Shown: positions 26,341-36,452 of the stretch, piece by piece | Layout: the number at the start of each line of letters is the position of its first letter | Numbering within the stretch: position 1 is the first letter of the stretch | Assembly (NCBI RefSeq): GCF_000350225.1 | Contig: NW_005178978.1 | Coordinates: 62,001 to 126,000 of the forward strand | Reading direction: 5' to 3' | Source of the DNA: Chondrus crispus | Lineage: Eukaryota > Rhodophyta > Florideophyceae > Gigartinales > Gigartinaceae | DNA length: 64,000 nucleotides | The notes under the pieces: model-generated | The model's input: the letters and a program-made list of their open reading frames with translations, nothing else | The model's database searches: none | Told to the model about the DNA's origin: nothing | Translations under genes and position numbers: made by a program

Positions 26341-26930
26341 TTTTGCATTTACCATGATGCCTGCGATGAGGGGGGGATCATGGCCATGATAAAAACAAGA
26401 TGCTGGCGGTTGTGGCGAACGATAAAAATTGGGGTTGTGTGGACAAGGGAAACTCGAGAGGGAGAGATGGCCTGGACATATATGCGATCCTTCTCTTTTT
26501 TCATGGCTGTCAGGCTGAGAAAAAGGGCCGGAATTCTATATTTGAGGACGTATTGTGGTTCCACGTAAGTGTTAGGGCGCTACGGAAGATGGAAGGCGAG
26601 CCCTCATATGAGGACTGTGGCCTCATATGAGGCCCCTGTACGCTTATACACTAGGGGTGCTCTGAGAGCATCTCCACTGGCGAGGGTCTATGGGATATAA
26701 TGTATTTGTCCAAAATGCCAGGTGGAGAATTACAACTGGCTCCCAGTCAAAAATTAAACCGCACTCGGCCGCGGGTCTATGCTATTGATAGATGGAGCTA
26801 AAAAGGGACCCCTCTCCACCAGTGACGGTCTAATGGTCGATCTTCTGGTCTCGCACGCCTGCCCCCCCTCCCTTCATAATTCCCCCGCCCCTCTCTCTAA
26901 CTGCCAGTTTCGTATTTCTACAGAACGACC

Positions 26931-28318
26931 ATGAATTTCAACTTAGACGAACTCGTGCATGACAGTGACGACGACATTGTCGATACTGTCGCAATTATTG
27001 TAGCACATGATAAGCTTAACGAAGAGAATGACGGAAAGCACGGCGGATCCCGTCCTGGACGTAGTCCAAACGTCTTGCGAGACTTTTCGAGTGGGCATCG
27101 TCGCATAATGCTGGATTACTTTTGGGACGAGCGGAGCATGAGGGATGATGGATCGGGAGAGCGGGGTCTTGTTTACAGTGCTGGCCTCTTCGAAAGAAGG
27201 TTCAGAATGCCGAAAGAGCTTTTTCTCCGCGTGTACGACGGTGTCATGGAGAGAAACGCCTACATAAGACTGGGGATTACTTCGGACTGTACAGGACGAA
27301 AAGGAATCCATCCGCTGCAAAAGGTTGTTGCTTCCATGAGGCAGCTGTCCTACGGCATTCCAGGTGACGCTGTGGATGAGTACTGCAGAATGAGTGAGAC
27401 TACCGCTCTGAAGTCGCTCCGAGAGTTTTGCCGGGGTGTGGTTTCTGCATTTGGAATTGAATACCTACGCGCGCCGACGCAAGTAGACCTTCAGCGCATT
27501 GAAGCGCGATTTGCACAGGTAGGATTTCCGGGCTGTATGGGATGTGTGGACTGTGCAGGGTGGGATTGGAAAGATGCACCAAAGGCACATCAAGGTCATA
27601 ACGTAGGAAAAGAAAAGTCTCTACACTAGGAATGGAAGTTATTTGCGATTTGGATCTTTGGATATGGCATTGTGCCTTTGGGTACCATGGAAGCATGAAC
27701 GACATCAACATCCTTGATGTCAGCCCGCACTTTGCAGAGGTTTTAAGCGGAGTCTACCCTCCTTTCCGCGTGGAAAGTGTAATTGCAGAAAAAAGGTTTG
27801 ACTGGTTCTATTACTTGGCTGACGGAATATATCCGAACTACAAAGTTTTTGTCAAGACTTTGCCGGAGACACAAAATCCGCGAAAGCAAATGTTTCGAAT
27901 GCAACAAGAGGCAGTTCGCAAAGCAGTAGAACGGGTTTTTGGGGTCCTGTTCGCTCGCTGGAATATTTTATACTCCCCCGGGAGGCTCTGGAGCGCAAGT
28001 GATATGGAGGAAATTGTCTCTGCCTGTGTCATACTTCACAATATGATCGTCGAAGAGCGCAGAGGAGGGTTTTCTGGCGATGGGACCGGAGGTGTGAGGA
28101 TATCTGATGCGGAGATTGACGCTCTGATAGCTGCCGACTCTAGGTCCGTCATCGTGCCAATTGCCGATGGTGAGAACGGCGGTACAGGGTGCTTTACGTC
28201 TGCAGTTAGAATTGGGTCGACAGGGCACAATCGCGGGGATTATGCCAAGCATGTGGCGCTCACAAAAGCCTTAATCACGCATATTTGGCAATCTTACGCT
28301 AATACGGAACCTGAATGA
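26931..28318 (+). pseudogene. PIF/Harbinger transposase (Plant transposon protein type), one frame break
   Basis: The start at ATG 26,931 (M-N-F-N-L-D-E-L) fits an upstream region full of subterminal repeats. The first 232 codons contain the helix-turn-helix-like domain and the first catalytic residue in G-C-V-D-C-A-G-W-D-W-K. After a stop near 27,627, a second frame (27,632-28,318) continues with the second aspartate in G-S-M-N-D-I-N-I-L and the glutamate in V-E-R-V-F-G-V-L. The D-D-E triad is therefore complete, but a small frame change near 27,600-27,635 splits the gene. A short intron there cannot be ruled out. It is flanked downstream by 330 bp of non-coding DNA, then the convergent SANT-like gene. 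Confidence 0.85.
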
Positions 28319-28644
28319 CCGTCTTGCACAGGGATTGGGTTTCTCTGATTGACACAGTTTCAATTACGTCGCACTCTCTACCGCCTCTAAAATCACAGGG
28401 CGCTGTACGCTGCACCCGAAAATATTAGAGCTCCCCTACGACGTTCCTGGAGCAGGCCGAGACCGGCCCGTCGGATCCCCCTCCACATAGTACAGTACCC
28501 TTGGTAATGTACAACGCAGTATATATGAACGTGTTCGTCTCTTTTATCACAGAGCAAAGTAAGACAGAACACGACCTGGGAATAAGTCGCAGCAGTTAGC
28601 ACTTGCAAAAGCTTTAATGTATGTCACAAAAATGTGACTCTCCC

Positions 28645-29770
28645 TCAGTGACCGCAATGTGTAGATGTCTCATTAAGAATATCTTTCATCTGCATGCTTC
28701 GAGGCCTCGAAGCCGGCTTAGAAATGTAATCACCAGAGACATACGATGTACGTATCTCAGTTGGAAGCGGGTCATCATCATCGGGATGATTAAATTCTTC
28801 CCCATTTGCGATCAATGCGTGTGCAGAACTCGAATCCTCACCATAACAAGCCGCTTCCGTTGGACAGCTGCTTAACTCTTCGTCCAAGTCCTTTTCCAAA
28901 TCGGCGAGCATCTTTCTTTCGGTAAGGCGGAGGTATTTCAATCTTGCTTGTGCGCTCACCCCCTCGCTCGAAAAAATTCTCGTCGTTCTCTCAGCTTCGC
29001 TAGTACCAAAGCCTTTTCTGCAACGATTGCTTTTCTTTGTTGCACTTTTCCTAGAAATTCTAGCTTTTTGTTTGCTTATTTTTTGACGCGTAGTGCATTG
29101 CTCATGTTCTTCGTCTTTTTGACGCCTACAGGTCGAGAGATAGCGTCTGGCACTTGCACCTCGGGTGCTCCTGTTTCCTGTTACTCTTCTATCGCGATTC
29201 CCTCCTCATCATATATTGCTGCAGCAGCCTCTGCTCGCTTTTTCTGAGCATTTCTACGCTTCTCGGCTTTGGTTTTCACTTCATCGATAGATGTCCAAAT
29301 TCTTGTGCTCGACAAAAATTTCCAAGCTTCAGGAAATGGGAAAGATCGAACGGGCTCGACGGGATCCGGAGAACAGTACAAGTACATTTCTGTTGCAGAA
29401 CTTACCTGGCCATTGTACATAGCTGTAGCAACTCGCTTATGATCTGAATCCGTGACATTACCGGTCATCGCTGCCTTAATCCTTTTCATGTTTGCCTCTA
29501 TTTTCATGCATGCTGCTTTGATATCCTTAAATCTTTGCCGGACTGAGCAACCGGAACGTGATTCCAGAGGTAGTAGCACATCTCCCTGCTCGTAATGGTT
29601 TGTAATTAAATCGTTGTACCGCTCGGCAATCTGAGCTTCGAGAGTTCCTTTCCGCTGCGACGATCCAGTTACAGCGTTTTCAGATACCCTCATGTACGCC
29701 TTGCATGCTATGACGTCCTCAACGGGCGTCCATGACTTTCCCCTTCCGATAACGGCCAAACAGGAGAAGC
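28645..29770 (-). pseudogene. Harbinger second gene: Myb/SANT-like DNA-binding protein, decayed
   Basis: The core, read from about 29,770 down to 29,181, has the tryptophan-spaced Myb/SANT-like pattern R-G-K-S-W-T-P-V-E-D with a following helical region (R-Q-R-F-K-D-I-K-A). It ends in a Lys/Glu-rich coiled-coil-like stretch. Open frame continues through two more segments to 28,645, with stops between them, so it is either interrupted or spliced. Upstream codons as far as 30,044 show no family character. A splice acceptor near 29,770 would make sense. In known Harbinger elements this second protein helps bring the transposase into the nucleus and to the element ends. That role here is by family analogy. 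Confidence 0.65.
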
Positions 29771-30247
29771 AGGAGGGATATGTTAGTAAAAAGAAAGGGG
29801 AGGAGATGTGCGTACCTCTGTCATGCCTGATAAATGAATTTCCATGTGTACGTGTGTGCAGTATGGAAGACCTTCGCGCGCTCTTTCCGTCACAAAACAG
29901 TGAAGGACGGCCATGGGCAGTTTGGGTAGCACATAAATGTCGCGGGAACCGTATGACTGGAAATAATCCGTAGGCCAGGCGAAGGGGATGGGAGCGGCGG
30001 TGGCGAGAAAGGCAGGACGAGAAATGCCAAGATTTGTGCTTCACGTGTGCAACGTGGCGAATAGATCGGGTCTATTGCCGGGTCTATTTCGGGGTCTGAA
30101 TAGATCCTGCGATAGACCCACGGTATTTTTTGGTAGGGATAGACCCAGTGTTTTTTGGAACGAGTGGAGACGAAATTGTCTAATGGGTCTAAAATTCATG
30201 GGCCATAGATCATTAGACCCAAAAAACACCAACCAGTGGAGATGCCC

Positions 30248-30730
30248 TGAGGGTAGAGCTGCTCGTGACCAAATCTATCTCCAAAAATCAAAAATTTACT
30301 CATTTACTCAACCACTAGCTAGAGGGGTGCTCTAAGTGGGTCTGGAAACGCCACCGTCCGCATGTGTGCATGTGTGTCTTCACACTTTCAGTGCGCACTG
30401 TACATCCCCCACCTGCGTTGCATCCGACCCTTTCATCTTCTTGATGTTGTTCACGATACATTTCCGATCGTCAGCAGCCTTTGTTCATGCCTTGAGCGAT
30501 GCTGGAGCGCAACCCCCGGTGCGAAGAAGCTGGGGCGTACTTTGAAGACTGCAGTCTGCAAAGTCGCTTTTGAGAGAAAAAAAAAGAAAAAAGAAAAAGA
30601 AAGAAAGAAAAAAACGCTCCACATGACCTGACCAAGAGACGTTGCGTCTGCGCAGAGCTGATGCCCCCTGCATAAATGCAGAATTGTGTCCAGCGGGGCA
30701 GTTAACAACAATAGTACAGAATCAGTTTGT
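30248..30730. other. Intergenic stretch with direct repeat copy and purine-rich simple repeat
   Basis: 30,257-30,318 is the second copy of the 61-bp repeat found at 23,146. 30,574-30,615 is a low-complexity A/G tract (AAAAAGAAAAAAG type). No gene is seen. Confidence 0.6.
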
Positions 30731-31562
30731 CTATCGAACACAGCAGGATGAGAGAAAGACAACGTCGGTAAGAACAAGAGACAGAAGAGCAGAATCGAAG
30801 GATGCGAACGGAGATGATGCAGAATGTACTCTTTCCGTGTGCCCTTTAGCGGCCAGAAGCTTTGCGGAAGGCATTATCTTCTTGTCGTAGATAAAGTATT
30901 TGACCATGGCGGCGGCGGCGGTGATGGCAAACGCAATGATGTTCAAAACAAAGGGCCATTTGTATGAGCCCGAGTTTGAGCGCAAGTAGCCGCTGGCAAG
31001 CGAGCCCAGCGAGCCGGTGGAGTAAAGGAGCATGAGGTTAAAGTTGGAGCGGGCACCGAGCTTGGAGTTTCCAAACTCGGGCAGCACTGAGGTGGTGAGA
31101 CTGAAGATGGCGGCGTACGCGATGGCGTCTGAGAAGAGGGCGAAACGAAGCAGAGAAAGGAAGGTACCAAGTCAGCAGAAAGAAAAAAAAAAAAAAAAAA
31201 GAGCAGGTAGCAGAGGCTGGGACAAAAGTGGTGTGTGGAACATACAAAAGACGATAAAGGTGATAACCTTGCTGAGGCTGGAGGTGACGGTGAAGGTGAG
31301 TCCGGACACGTCGAGGAGCATACACGAGGCTGCGATGCCCATGATACTGAAAAAGAGGATGAGGGCTGCCTTGTTACACCTATCCGCGAGCGGGCCGACG
31401 CCGAGCTTTGAGAAGAGGGCGATGAGGTTGAAGGCGGACATGTAGAAGGTGGCCTTGTTGAACGGCAGGCCAAAGTCCTCGTTGAGAAAGACAAGAAAGT
31501 GGTCAAAGACCATGTTCATGGTGAACGAGAAGGACGCGACGGCAACGGCAATGGAGACGAAC
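30731..31562 (-). CDS. Major facilitator superfamily transporter, C-terminal half (5' part lost in gap)
   Basis: Gene model: complement(30,731-31,128 joined to 31,246-31,562). The upstream exon enters the N gap at 31,563. The visible protein carries about six hydrophobic segments and the family loop motif G-P-L-A-D-R-C-N-K between two of them, as in the second half of 12-helix MFS permeases. The intron (31,245-31,129, 117 bp) starts GTATGT and ends in a long pyrimidine tract plus CAG. Joining the exons keeps phase 1 and leads through F-S-L-T-T-S-V-L-P-E-F. The substrate cannot be told from this half. The cytoplasmic tail ends at the stop at 30,731. This is the clearest ordinary host gene in the left half of the window. 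Confidence 0.85.
31129..31245 (-). other. Spliceosomal intron in the MFS gene
   Basis: The donor is GTATGT, the acceptor is CTTCTCAG, and an 18-T run lies in the middle of the intron. The reading frame is kept across the junction. Confidence 0.8.
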
Positions 31563-32428
31563 NNNNNNNNNNNNNNNNNNNNNNNNNNNNNNNNNNNNNN
31601 NNNNNNNNNNNNNNNNNNNNNNNNNNNNNNNNNNNNNNNNNNNNNNNNNNNNNNNNNNNNNNNNNNNNNNNNNNNNNNNNNNNNNNNNNNNNNNNNNNNN
31701 NNNNNNNNNNNNNNNNNNNNNNNNNNNNNNNNNNNNNNNNNNNNNNNNNNNNNNNNNNNNNNNNNNNNNNNNNNNNNNNNNNNNNNNNNNNNNNNNNNNN
31801 NNNNNNNNNNNNNNNNNNNNNNNNNNNNNNNNNNNNNNNNNNNNNNNNNNNNNNNNNNNNNNNNNNNNNNNNNNNNNNNNNNNNNNNNNNNNNNNNNNNN
31901 NNNNNNNNNNNNNNNNNNNNNNNNNNNNNNNNNNNNNNNNNNNNNNNNNNNNNNNNNNNNNNNNNNNNNNNNNNNNNNNNNNNNNNNNNNNNNNNNNNNN
32001 NNNNNNNNNNNNNNNNNNNNNNNNNNNNNNNNNNNNNNNNNNNNNNNNNNNNNNNNNNNNNNNNNNNNNNNNNNNNNNNNNNNNNNNNNNNNNNNNNNNN
32101 NNNNNNNNNNNNNNNNNNNNNNNNNNNNNNNNNNNNNNNNNNNNNNNNNNNNNNNNNNNNNNNNNNNNNNNNNNNNNNNNNNNNNNNNNNNNNNNNNNNN
32201 NNNNNNNNNNNNNNNNNNNNNNNNNNNNNNNNNNNNNNNNNNNNNNNNNNNNNNNNNNNNNNNNNNNNNNNNNNNNNNNNNNNNNNNNNNNNNNNNNNNN
32301 NNNNNNNNNNNNNNNNNNNNNNNNNNNNNNNNNNNNNNNNNNNNNNNNNNNNNNNNNNNNNNNNNNNNNNNNNNNNNNNNNNNNNNNNNNNNNNNNNNNN
32401 NNNNNNNNNNNNNNNNNNNNNNNNNNNN
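31563..32428. other. Assembly gap (866 N)
   Basis: A run of N hides the N-terminal half and promoter of the MFS gene. Confidence 1.
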
Positions 32429-33169
32429 GCGGCGACGGGCAGGTGACGAAGAGCGGGCGCATCGGTGCGGGGCGGCGGGGGGGGATGCGGGGACAACAAT
32501 TGGAGGGGGCGGCGGGAGGACGGGGCGAGGGGCGAGTGGGGGAGGCGGGAGGCGGGAGGCGGAACGGGTGCGCGGCGAGCGGTGATTGAAGGACGCAAAG
32601 CAGGCGCGCACGGTGTGGCCGAACCGCGGCGCGCGGCGCGCAGGGCGCTTCCGCGTCGCGCAGCTACGCTTCCGACGCGGCGGCAGGCGCCGGATCTCCG
32701 CCACGCGCGCGCGGCGCGGGGTGGCGACGCGTTACCTTCGCGCGCATACAGTAGATACAGTACCAAGGGTACAGTGGTGCGGCGCGCGACACGACACCTT
32801 CGGTCACGGCGTGGCGCGCAAGGGCGCGCGCGTGGGCACGCGTAGGCGCGCGTATGATAGCGCGCAGGGAGGCGCGCCCCACAGGCGCTGTCCCGCTTGG
32901 ACGGCGCGCTTGGACGGCGCGCTTGGACGGCGCGCTTGGACGGCGAGCGACACTGCTCGGTGGCAGCATACAGGTACCCTTGAAGGGTACCAAGGGTACT
33001 GTACTGTGCTGCTGGTGCTGCACTACCAAGGGTACCGTTGCCACAGACATATTTTTCGTGTCTTAACTCTTACATTTCGAGACATTTATGCGAAAAAAAC
33101 CGAGCACAGGGTTAGCAAGTGGCGTAAAATCACATGATGGCCAAACCAAGGGAATAATAACGTTACCCT
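32429..33169. other. Very GC-rich stretch with short tandem and palindromic repeats
   Basis: The long open frames here are GC artefacts. Visible structure: a 13-bp tandem repeat at 32,894-32,945 and three copies of TACCAAGGGTAC (32,761, 32,988, 33,024). The left part could be promoter or 5' sequence of the MFS gene. Confidence 0.5.
32894..32945. repeat. 13-bp tandem repeat, four copies
   Basis: CGCTTGGACGGCG is repeated without change at 32,894, 32,907, 32,920 and 32,933; the last copy ends CGGCG at 32,945. The unit length is not a multiple of three, so this is not a coding repeat. Confidence 0.95.
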
Positions 33170-33497
33170 GTGACTCGACATCCCTGCAGTATGCCAGCGA
33201 GAAGGCTTCGGTGCACTCAACAGAATACAAGTAGGTCGTCCGAAAGTAACGCGAGGGAGATGCGACTAGCGCTCACAGCTTCCATAATACTGTTTGCCGA
33301 CCACACCTCGCTTACGGATGGTAATATCGCGAGATTCAGCTTCAAAGATCCGAATGGAAGGATTCTTTCAAGAAACATAAGAGATCATGTCCCTGGCCGC
33401 CGCCTTATCCTTCTGGGCGTAGGAAAAGTACACATCGCGGGGCGGATGAGGGCCAACTTGGCCCTGCTCCGTCCCGCCATGTCTACTAGACCTGCTC

Positions 33498-33526
33498 TTT
33501 CCCCCACCCTTGAAGGGTGGGGGAAA
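33498..33526. repeat. Perfect 14-bp stem hairpin
   Basis: TTTCCCCCACCCTT and AAGGGTGGGGGAAA are exact inverse copies separated by one base. The hairpin lies at the end of a 119-codon open frame (33,170-33,529) that I do not recognise. Confidence 0.85.
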
Positions 33527-33788
33527 TAACACGTCTAGTTAATGCATCGCGAGCCTTCCTAAAAGTTTCGATATCCTTCGTAATATCGGTCTAGGGTAGT
33601 AAGATCTTGACAGAGCGAAGAGACAGGCCCATGCGCATCCAGGCATAAGATACCTCGACGGCAGCTTTCACAAACTGCTTTCTGATGGAGGGCCACAGCA
33701 GGGCACCCGACTAAGGGATAAGAACAGACTCGATCCTGACATCACCACCGATGACAGTGGTGAGACATTTGACAAAACAATGTTATCA

Positions 33789-34526
33789 TCACTCGTGAGT
33801 TCCTCGCCAGCATCCTCGTAGACCAGTAATCTCTTGTACTCGAAGCCGACCGGACGAGGCCGAGGTATTGGGCGCGATAGCCAACAGTGGTAATGTCTGC
33901 GATAAGATGGCTGGCGTTGAGATTCGTTCTCCAAGCTTGGGAGGGAGGGAGATTTTTGCCCTATTAAGAGCAGTGAGTGACGAATCGCGATTGGCTTTGT
34001 ACACGCCGCGCTCGCGGAGGTAGACGATGAGGAGATCGGTCTCATCGTCTTTGGCAAGACCCTCGCCCGAGCCCGGAAGAAGCCCAATCCTTCCCGTGTA
34101 ATCTTTGCGGTGAACGTTAATAAAATCATTTCGGTCCAGACCTAGACGCTCAGGGCGGCCATATCTGACGGGAGCGGTGGTAGGATTTGCGGGGGCGTTG
34201 GTAGATGGAAAGGTGGCCTTAAAAGGCCACCTTTCCTGTGAAGGGGGTCTGGAACACTGCCCGTGGGCCCCCCTCGAGAAGGCTGATACGGGTGATGCTG
34301 GAAAGGATCGCGCATGTGACTGTTGGGGAGTTGGTTCGGAATAGGTGGGGAGCGTGACTTGCGCGGATTGGGGGAAAACGGCACGTTCCGGTGACGGAGG
34401 GTCAGGTCGGGTTCCGAAGCCTTGACATCGGGAGGCGAGGCGGAGACGCGCTGATCGTGGACATCCGGAATGATTGGCGAGGGGCGATTGCGATGTTTGC
34501 GGCGGGTTCTCTTGACACGGCGACAA
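33789..34526 (-). CDS. Unrecognised Pro/Ser-rich open frame, possibly gag-like
   Basis: This 245-codon minus-strand frame has a Pro/Ser-rich N-terminal half. The more ordinary second half contains L-D-R-N-D-F-I-N-V-H and T-D-L-L-I-V-Y-L-R-E-R-G. An overlapping frame (33,668-34,129) shares the DNA. It lies just downstream, in minus orientation, of a possible LTR end with a primer-binding-site-like TTGGCGCC (34,617-34,626). It could therefore be the gag remnant of an LTR element, but no family motif is seen. Confidence 0.25.
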   Translation of the reverse strand: MSPCQENPPQTSQSPLANHSGCPRSARLRLASRCQGFGTRPDPPSPERAVFPQSAQVTLPTYSEPTPQQSHARSFPASPVSAFSRGAHGQCSRPPSQERWPFKATFPSTNAPANPTTAPVRYGRPERLGLDRNDFINVHRKDYTGRIGLLPGSGEGLAKDDETDLLIVYLRERGVYKANRDSSLTALNRAKISLPPKLGERISTPAILSQTLPLLAIAPNTSASSGRLRVQEITGLRGCWRGTHE

Positions 34527-34627
34527 GAGAAGGGAGACGAGTGGTGAGAGACTAGGGGTCGGACGAGTGACGGGTGGTACTCAAGCCGCTTCCCATGATG
34601 GGTGGGCGGCGTGTAGACGGCGCCAAC

Positions 34628-35403
34628 TGTGAGAACGTGAAACCCTTAAGTCCGTTTATTCCCGCGTTCTCCCTCGTCGTCGTATCTACGTCTACAGGGG
34701 GGGTCTCTTAATTAGTGCACTTTTAGTTAGTGCACATTGGACTTTAATGCACCCTCTGATAGCTTGGCACGACTTTGTACAGGTGTACACGTATGTTCAC
34801 GCGAGCACAATGGTCGTCGCCGTCCGTAGAGAGCGGGTTCCATTCTTTTACAGATCCCAGCAACCTTATGCATCTTCGAACAACTAATCACACAATGAGC
34901 ACAACTGAACCAGCATCCAGGGCGTCAAGAGCACGCCTTACCCTTTCGCAAAAAGAGGAGGTGCTGCGGCGACTTTCACAGGGTGCTCGGCACGTCGATT
35001 TGCAGCGTGATTTCAACTGCTCTCCAAGAACGATATGCAACATCTTGCTAAGCGAGCGTTGAGCCGTGTCTATAGTGAACACACGAAGCGTCAGCGACGG
35101 CAGACGCTGGTAACGGAACATTTCGTTGCCCCGTAAACTACTTTTTAGAGAGCCCCTTAGATAATGCACATTGAAGATAGTGCACATAGAATGCGCATGG
35201 CACGGGGGTGTACTAATTGAGGGAGTCGCCCGTATATATATTGCTCGGCACTGTAATGTCATCTGTAATGTGCGATCTGACTTGACGACTTGTAGTGTCA
35301 GGGTTTGTGCGATCTGACAGGGAGAACCCGGAGTTGTTATGCATGTTTCGCATCACAGGTTTGTCTGTAAAGTGTTTATTGTAATTTGGGATCAGCAACA
35401 GAT
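34628..35403 (-). mobile_element. Possible LTR end of a retrotransposon, itself containing a short pogo derivative
   Basis: Read on the minus strand, the region starts near TGTTGCTGATCCC and has two GTCAGATCGCACA motifs (35,265-35,325) and a TATATA box. It then holds the inserted element at 34,695-35,232, and after it AATAAA and the end TTCTCACA at 34,628, followed by GTTGGCGCC. LTR, TATA box, polyadenylation-like site and primer-site-like sequence fall in the right order. No partner LTR is present, so this stays tentative. It is a broken fossil. Confidence 0.35.
34695..35232 (+). mobile_element. Short pogo/Tigger derivative with TTAGTGCAC iterons and a transposase N-terminus
   Basis: TA dinucleotides flank the element (34,693-34,694 and 35,233-35,234). 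The ends are imperfect inverted repeats (left CAGGGGGGGTCTCTTAATTA, right inverse CGGGCGACTCCCTCAATTA). TTAGTGCAC-like 9-mers lie at the left end (three) and at the right end (three or four). The interior has an open frame (from ATG 34,895 to 35,062) with a helix-turn-helix of CENP-B/Tigger type: L-T-L-S-Q-K-E-E-V-L-R-R-L-S-Q-G-A-R. It keeps the DNA-binding start of a transposase but no catalytic domain. Confidence 0.65.
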
Positions 35404-35680
35404 TCATACCAGTCCTGCATGGTGGGTATGTGTGATACGCGCCTCGGGGATAAAAAGGAGGATTGATGTGGCGGGGGAGTATTTGTTAAGAATTTAAAAG
35501 TATTCCTGGCAAAACCGGGCAAGGCAAAGCAAAAACCAGCCTGTTAAGAGTCTTAGAGCAAGGCAACCAGTGCGCTAAATTTCGAAATAAGGTTACGGAG
35601 AGAAAAAAAACGAATAAACAAACCACCGAACCAATCCATTGACAAACCATCAAACATCCACGATCGGACTCAATTCTCCT
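35404..35680. other. Stretch with no recognisable feature
   Basis: No coding signal or repeat is visible between the possible LTR and the double hairpin. Confidence 0.5.
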
Positions 35681-35741
35681 ATGGAATTACACTGGATATC
35701 ACTGTCAGTATTATTGACAGTGATATCCAGTGTAATTCCAT
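35681..35741. repeat. Perfect inverted repeat 1 (27-bp arms)
   Basis: Arms 35,681-35,707 and 35,715-35,741 are exact inverse copies around the 7-base loop GTATTAT. The arm contains TTACACTGGATATCACTGTC. Confidence 0.97.
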
Positions 35742-35791
35742 TATCGACCTATGATGTACATACTGACTGTATGTACATCATAGGTCGATAA
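35741..35791. repeat. Perfect inverted repeat 2 (23-bp arms), touching the first
   Basis: Arms 35,741-35,763 and 35,769-35,791 are exact inverse copies around TGACT. The arm contains TCGACCTATGATGTACATAC. It shares base 35,741 with the first hairpin. Confidence 0.97.
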
Positions 35792-35903
35792 ACGAATGTG
35801 CTTACGTAAACTCGAGATACGTAAAGACGATTCGCCTTCGTGATCACAGGAGATGCTGTACTACTGTACTACAGTCTGTAGTAGTACTGTACAAGTACGC
35901 GTA

Positions 35904-36380
35904 CAGCAGTTCCTCGGTATAAGAATATGTCCGGTGGACGGGTTTTCCATTCTTATATAGAGGATATTCTTTAATGAGGATTTGGTCTTACCAACACAGG
36001 AGAGTTAAGCTATTACTGTAACTTAAAAAAGTCGTCTATCCTACTCTGGCGACCGGCCGCGGCCTCCTCAGCCTGCAAATCGCGCCTCAGGGGACGTAGG
36101 TACCCGTTTCCTTTGGGGATTCGGCCATCCCCAAAGGAAACGGGTGGATTTCCTGCCGTTACTGGTTTCTGAATATTGTACTGGCCCTTATTTTTGTTGT
36201 AAAAGTAGCTGGTTCTGTACCAGATTTTTGAAAAATCTTTCTCGTTGTATTCTTGTATAGAGTATGAATAAATGTTCGAAATTGGGGTCAATTTTGCAGG
36301 AACGAAAACAGTGGATGCGTTTTGCATTCTTATACCGAGGATATCCTTATATGAGGCATTCTTATAAGGAGGAACTACTG
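35904..36380 (-). mobile_element. Short pogo/Tigger derivative with TATAAGAAT iterons and a transposase tail
   Basis: TA flanks at 35,902-35,903 and 36,381-36,382. The ends are CAGCAGTTCCTCGGTATAAG and, inverted, CAGTAGTTCCTCCTTATAAG. Three iterons of the type CCTCNNTATAAGAATG lie at each end. The only coding remnant is a 104-codon minus frame (36,327-36,013) whose last residues Q-S-R-I-D-D-F-F match the PIP-box consensus (Q-x-x-I/L/V-x-x-F-F/W), as known for pogo transposase tails. Confidence 0.75.
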
Positions 36381-36452
36381 TATAGCATTACAACAATACT
36401 GTAGTCAATGAATAAAGCATTTACATCTCCTTCATGTGACCGAGGTCACGTT

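Larger units (their letters stand above)
23200..26657 (-). mobile_element. piggyBac-family DNA transposon, decayed, interrupted by a solo LTR
   Basis: The probable ends are inverted repeats: left CCACTAGTGTCCAAGCGTAC (from 23,200) and right, read inward on the minus strand, CCCCTAGTGTATAAGCGTAC (26,657-26,638). Next to them lie palindromes: TCTCATATGAGA on the left and two of CCTCATATGAGG on the right. The interior codes a piggyBac-type (DDE_Tnp_1_7) transposase on the minus strand. No TTAA target site, the hallmark of piggyBac insertion, is seen at either end, so the exact borders are uncertain. A 624-bp solo LTR sits inside it. Confidence 0.7.
26666..30247. mobile_element. PIF/Harbinger DNA transposon with two convergent genes
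   Basis: The ends are 15-bp terminal inverted repeats, GAGCATCTCCACTGG on the left and GGGCATCTCCACTGG (read inward) on the right. They are flanked by a 3-bp duplication TGA (26,663-26,665 and 30,248-30,250), which fits the 3-bp target sites of this superfamily. It carries a transposase gene on + (26,931-28,318) and a Myb/SANT-like gene on - (about 29,770-28,645), the classic two-gene layout. Repeated GGGTCTA motifs lie near both ends. The element has few breaks and looks fairly young. Confidence 0.9.

Noticed and set aside
31172-32766. Open frames of 300-500 codons crossing 31,563-32,428
   Set aside because: They are made of N-run residues; only the MFS exon at 31,246-31,562 is supported.
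33170-33529. 119-codon plus frame
   Set aside because: It has no recognised domain, includes a perfect hairpin, and has no splice or context support.
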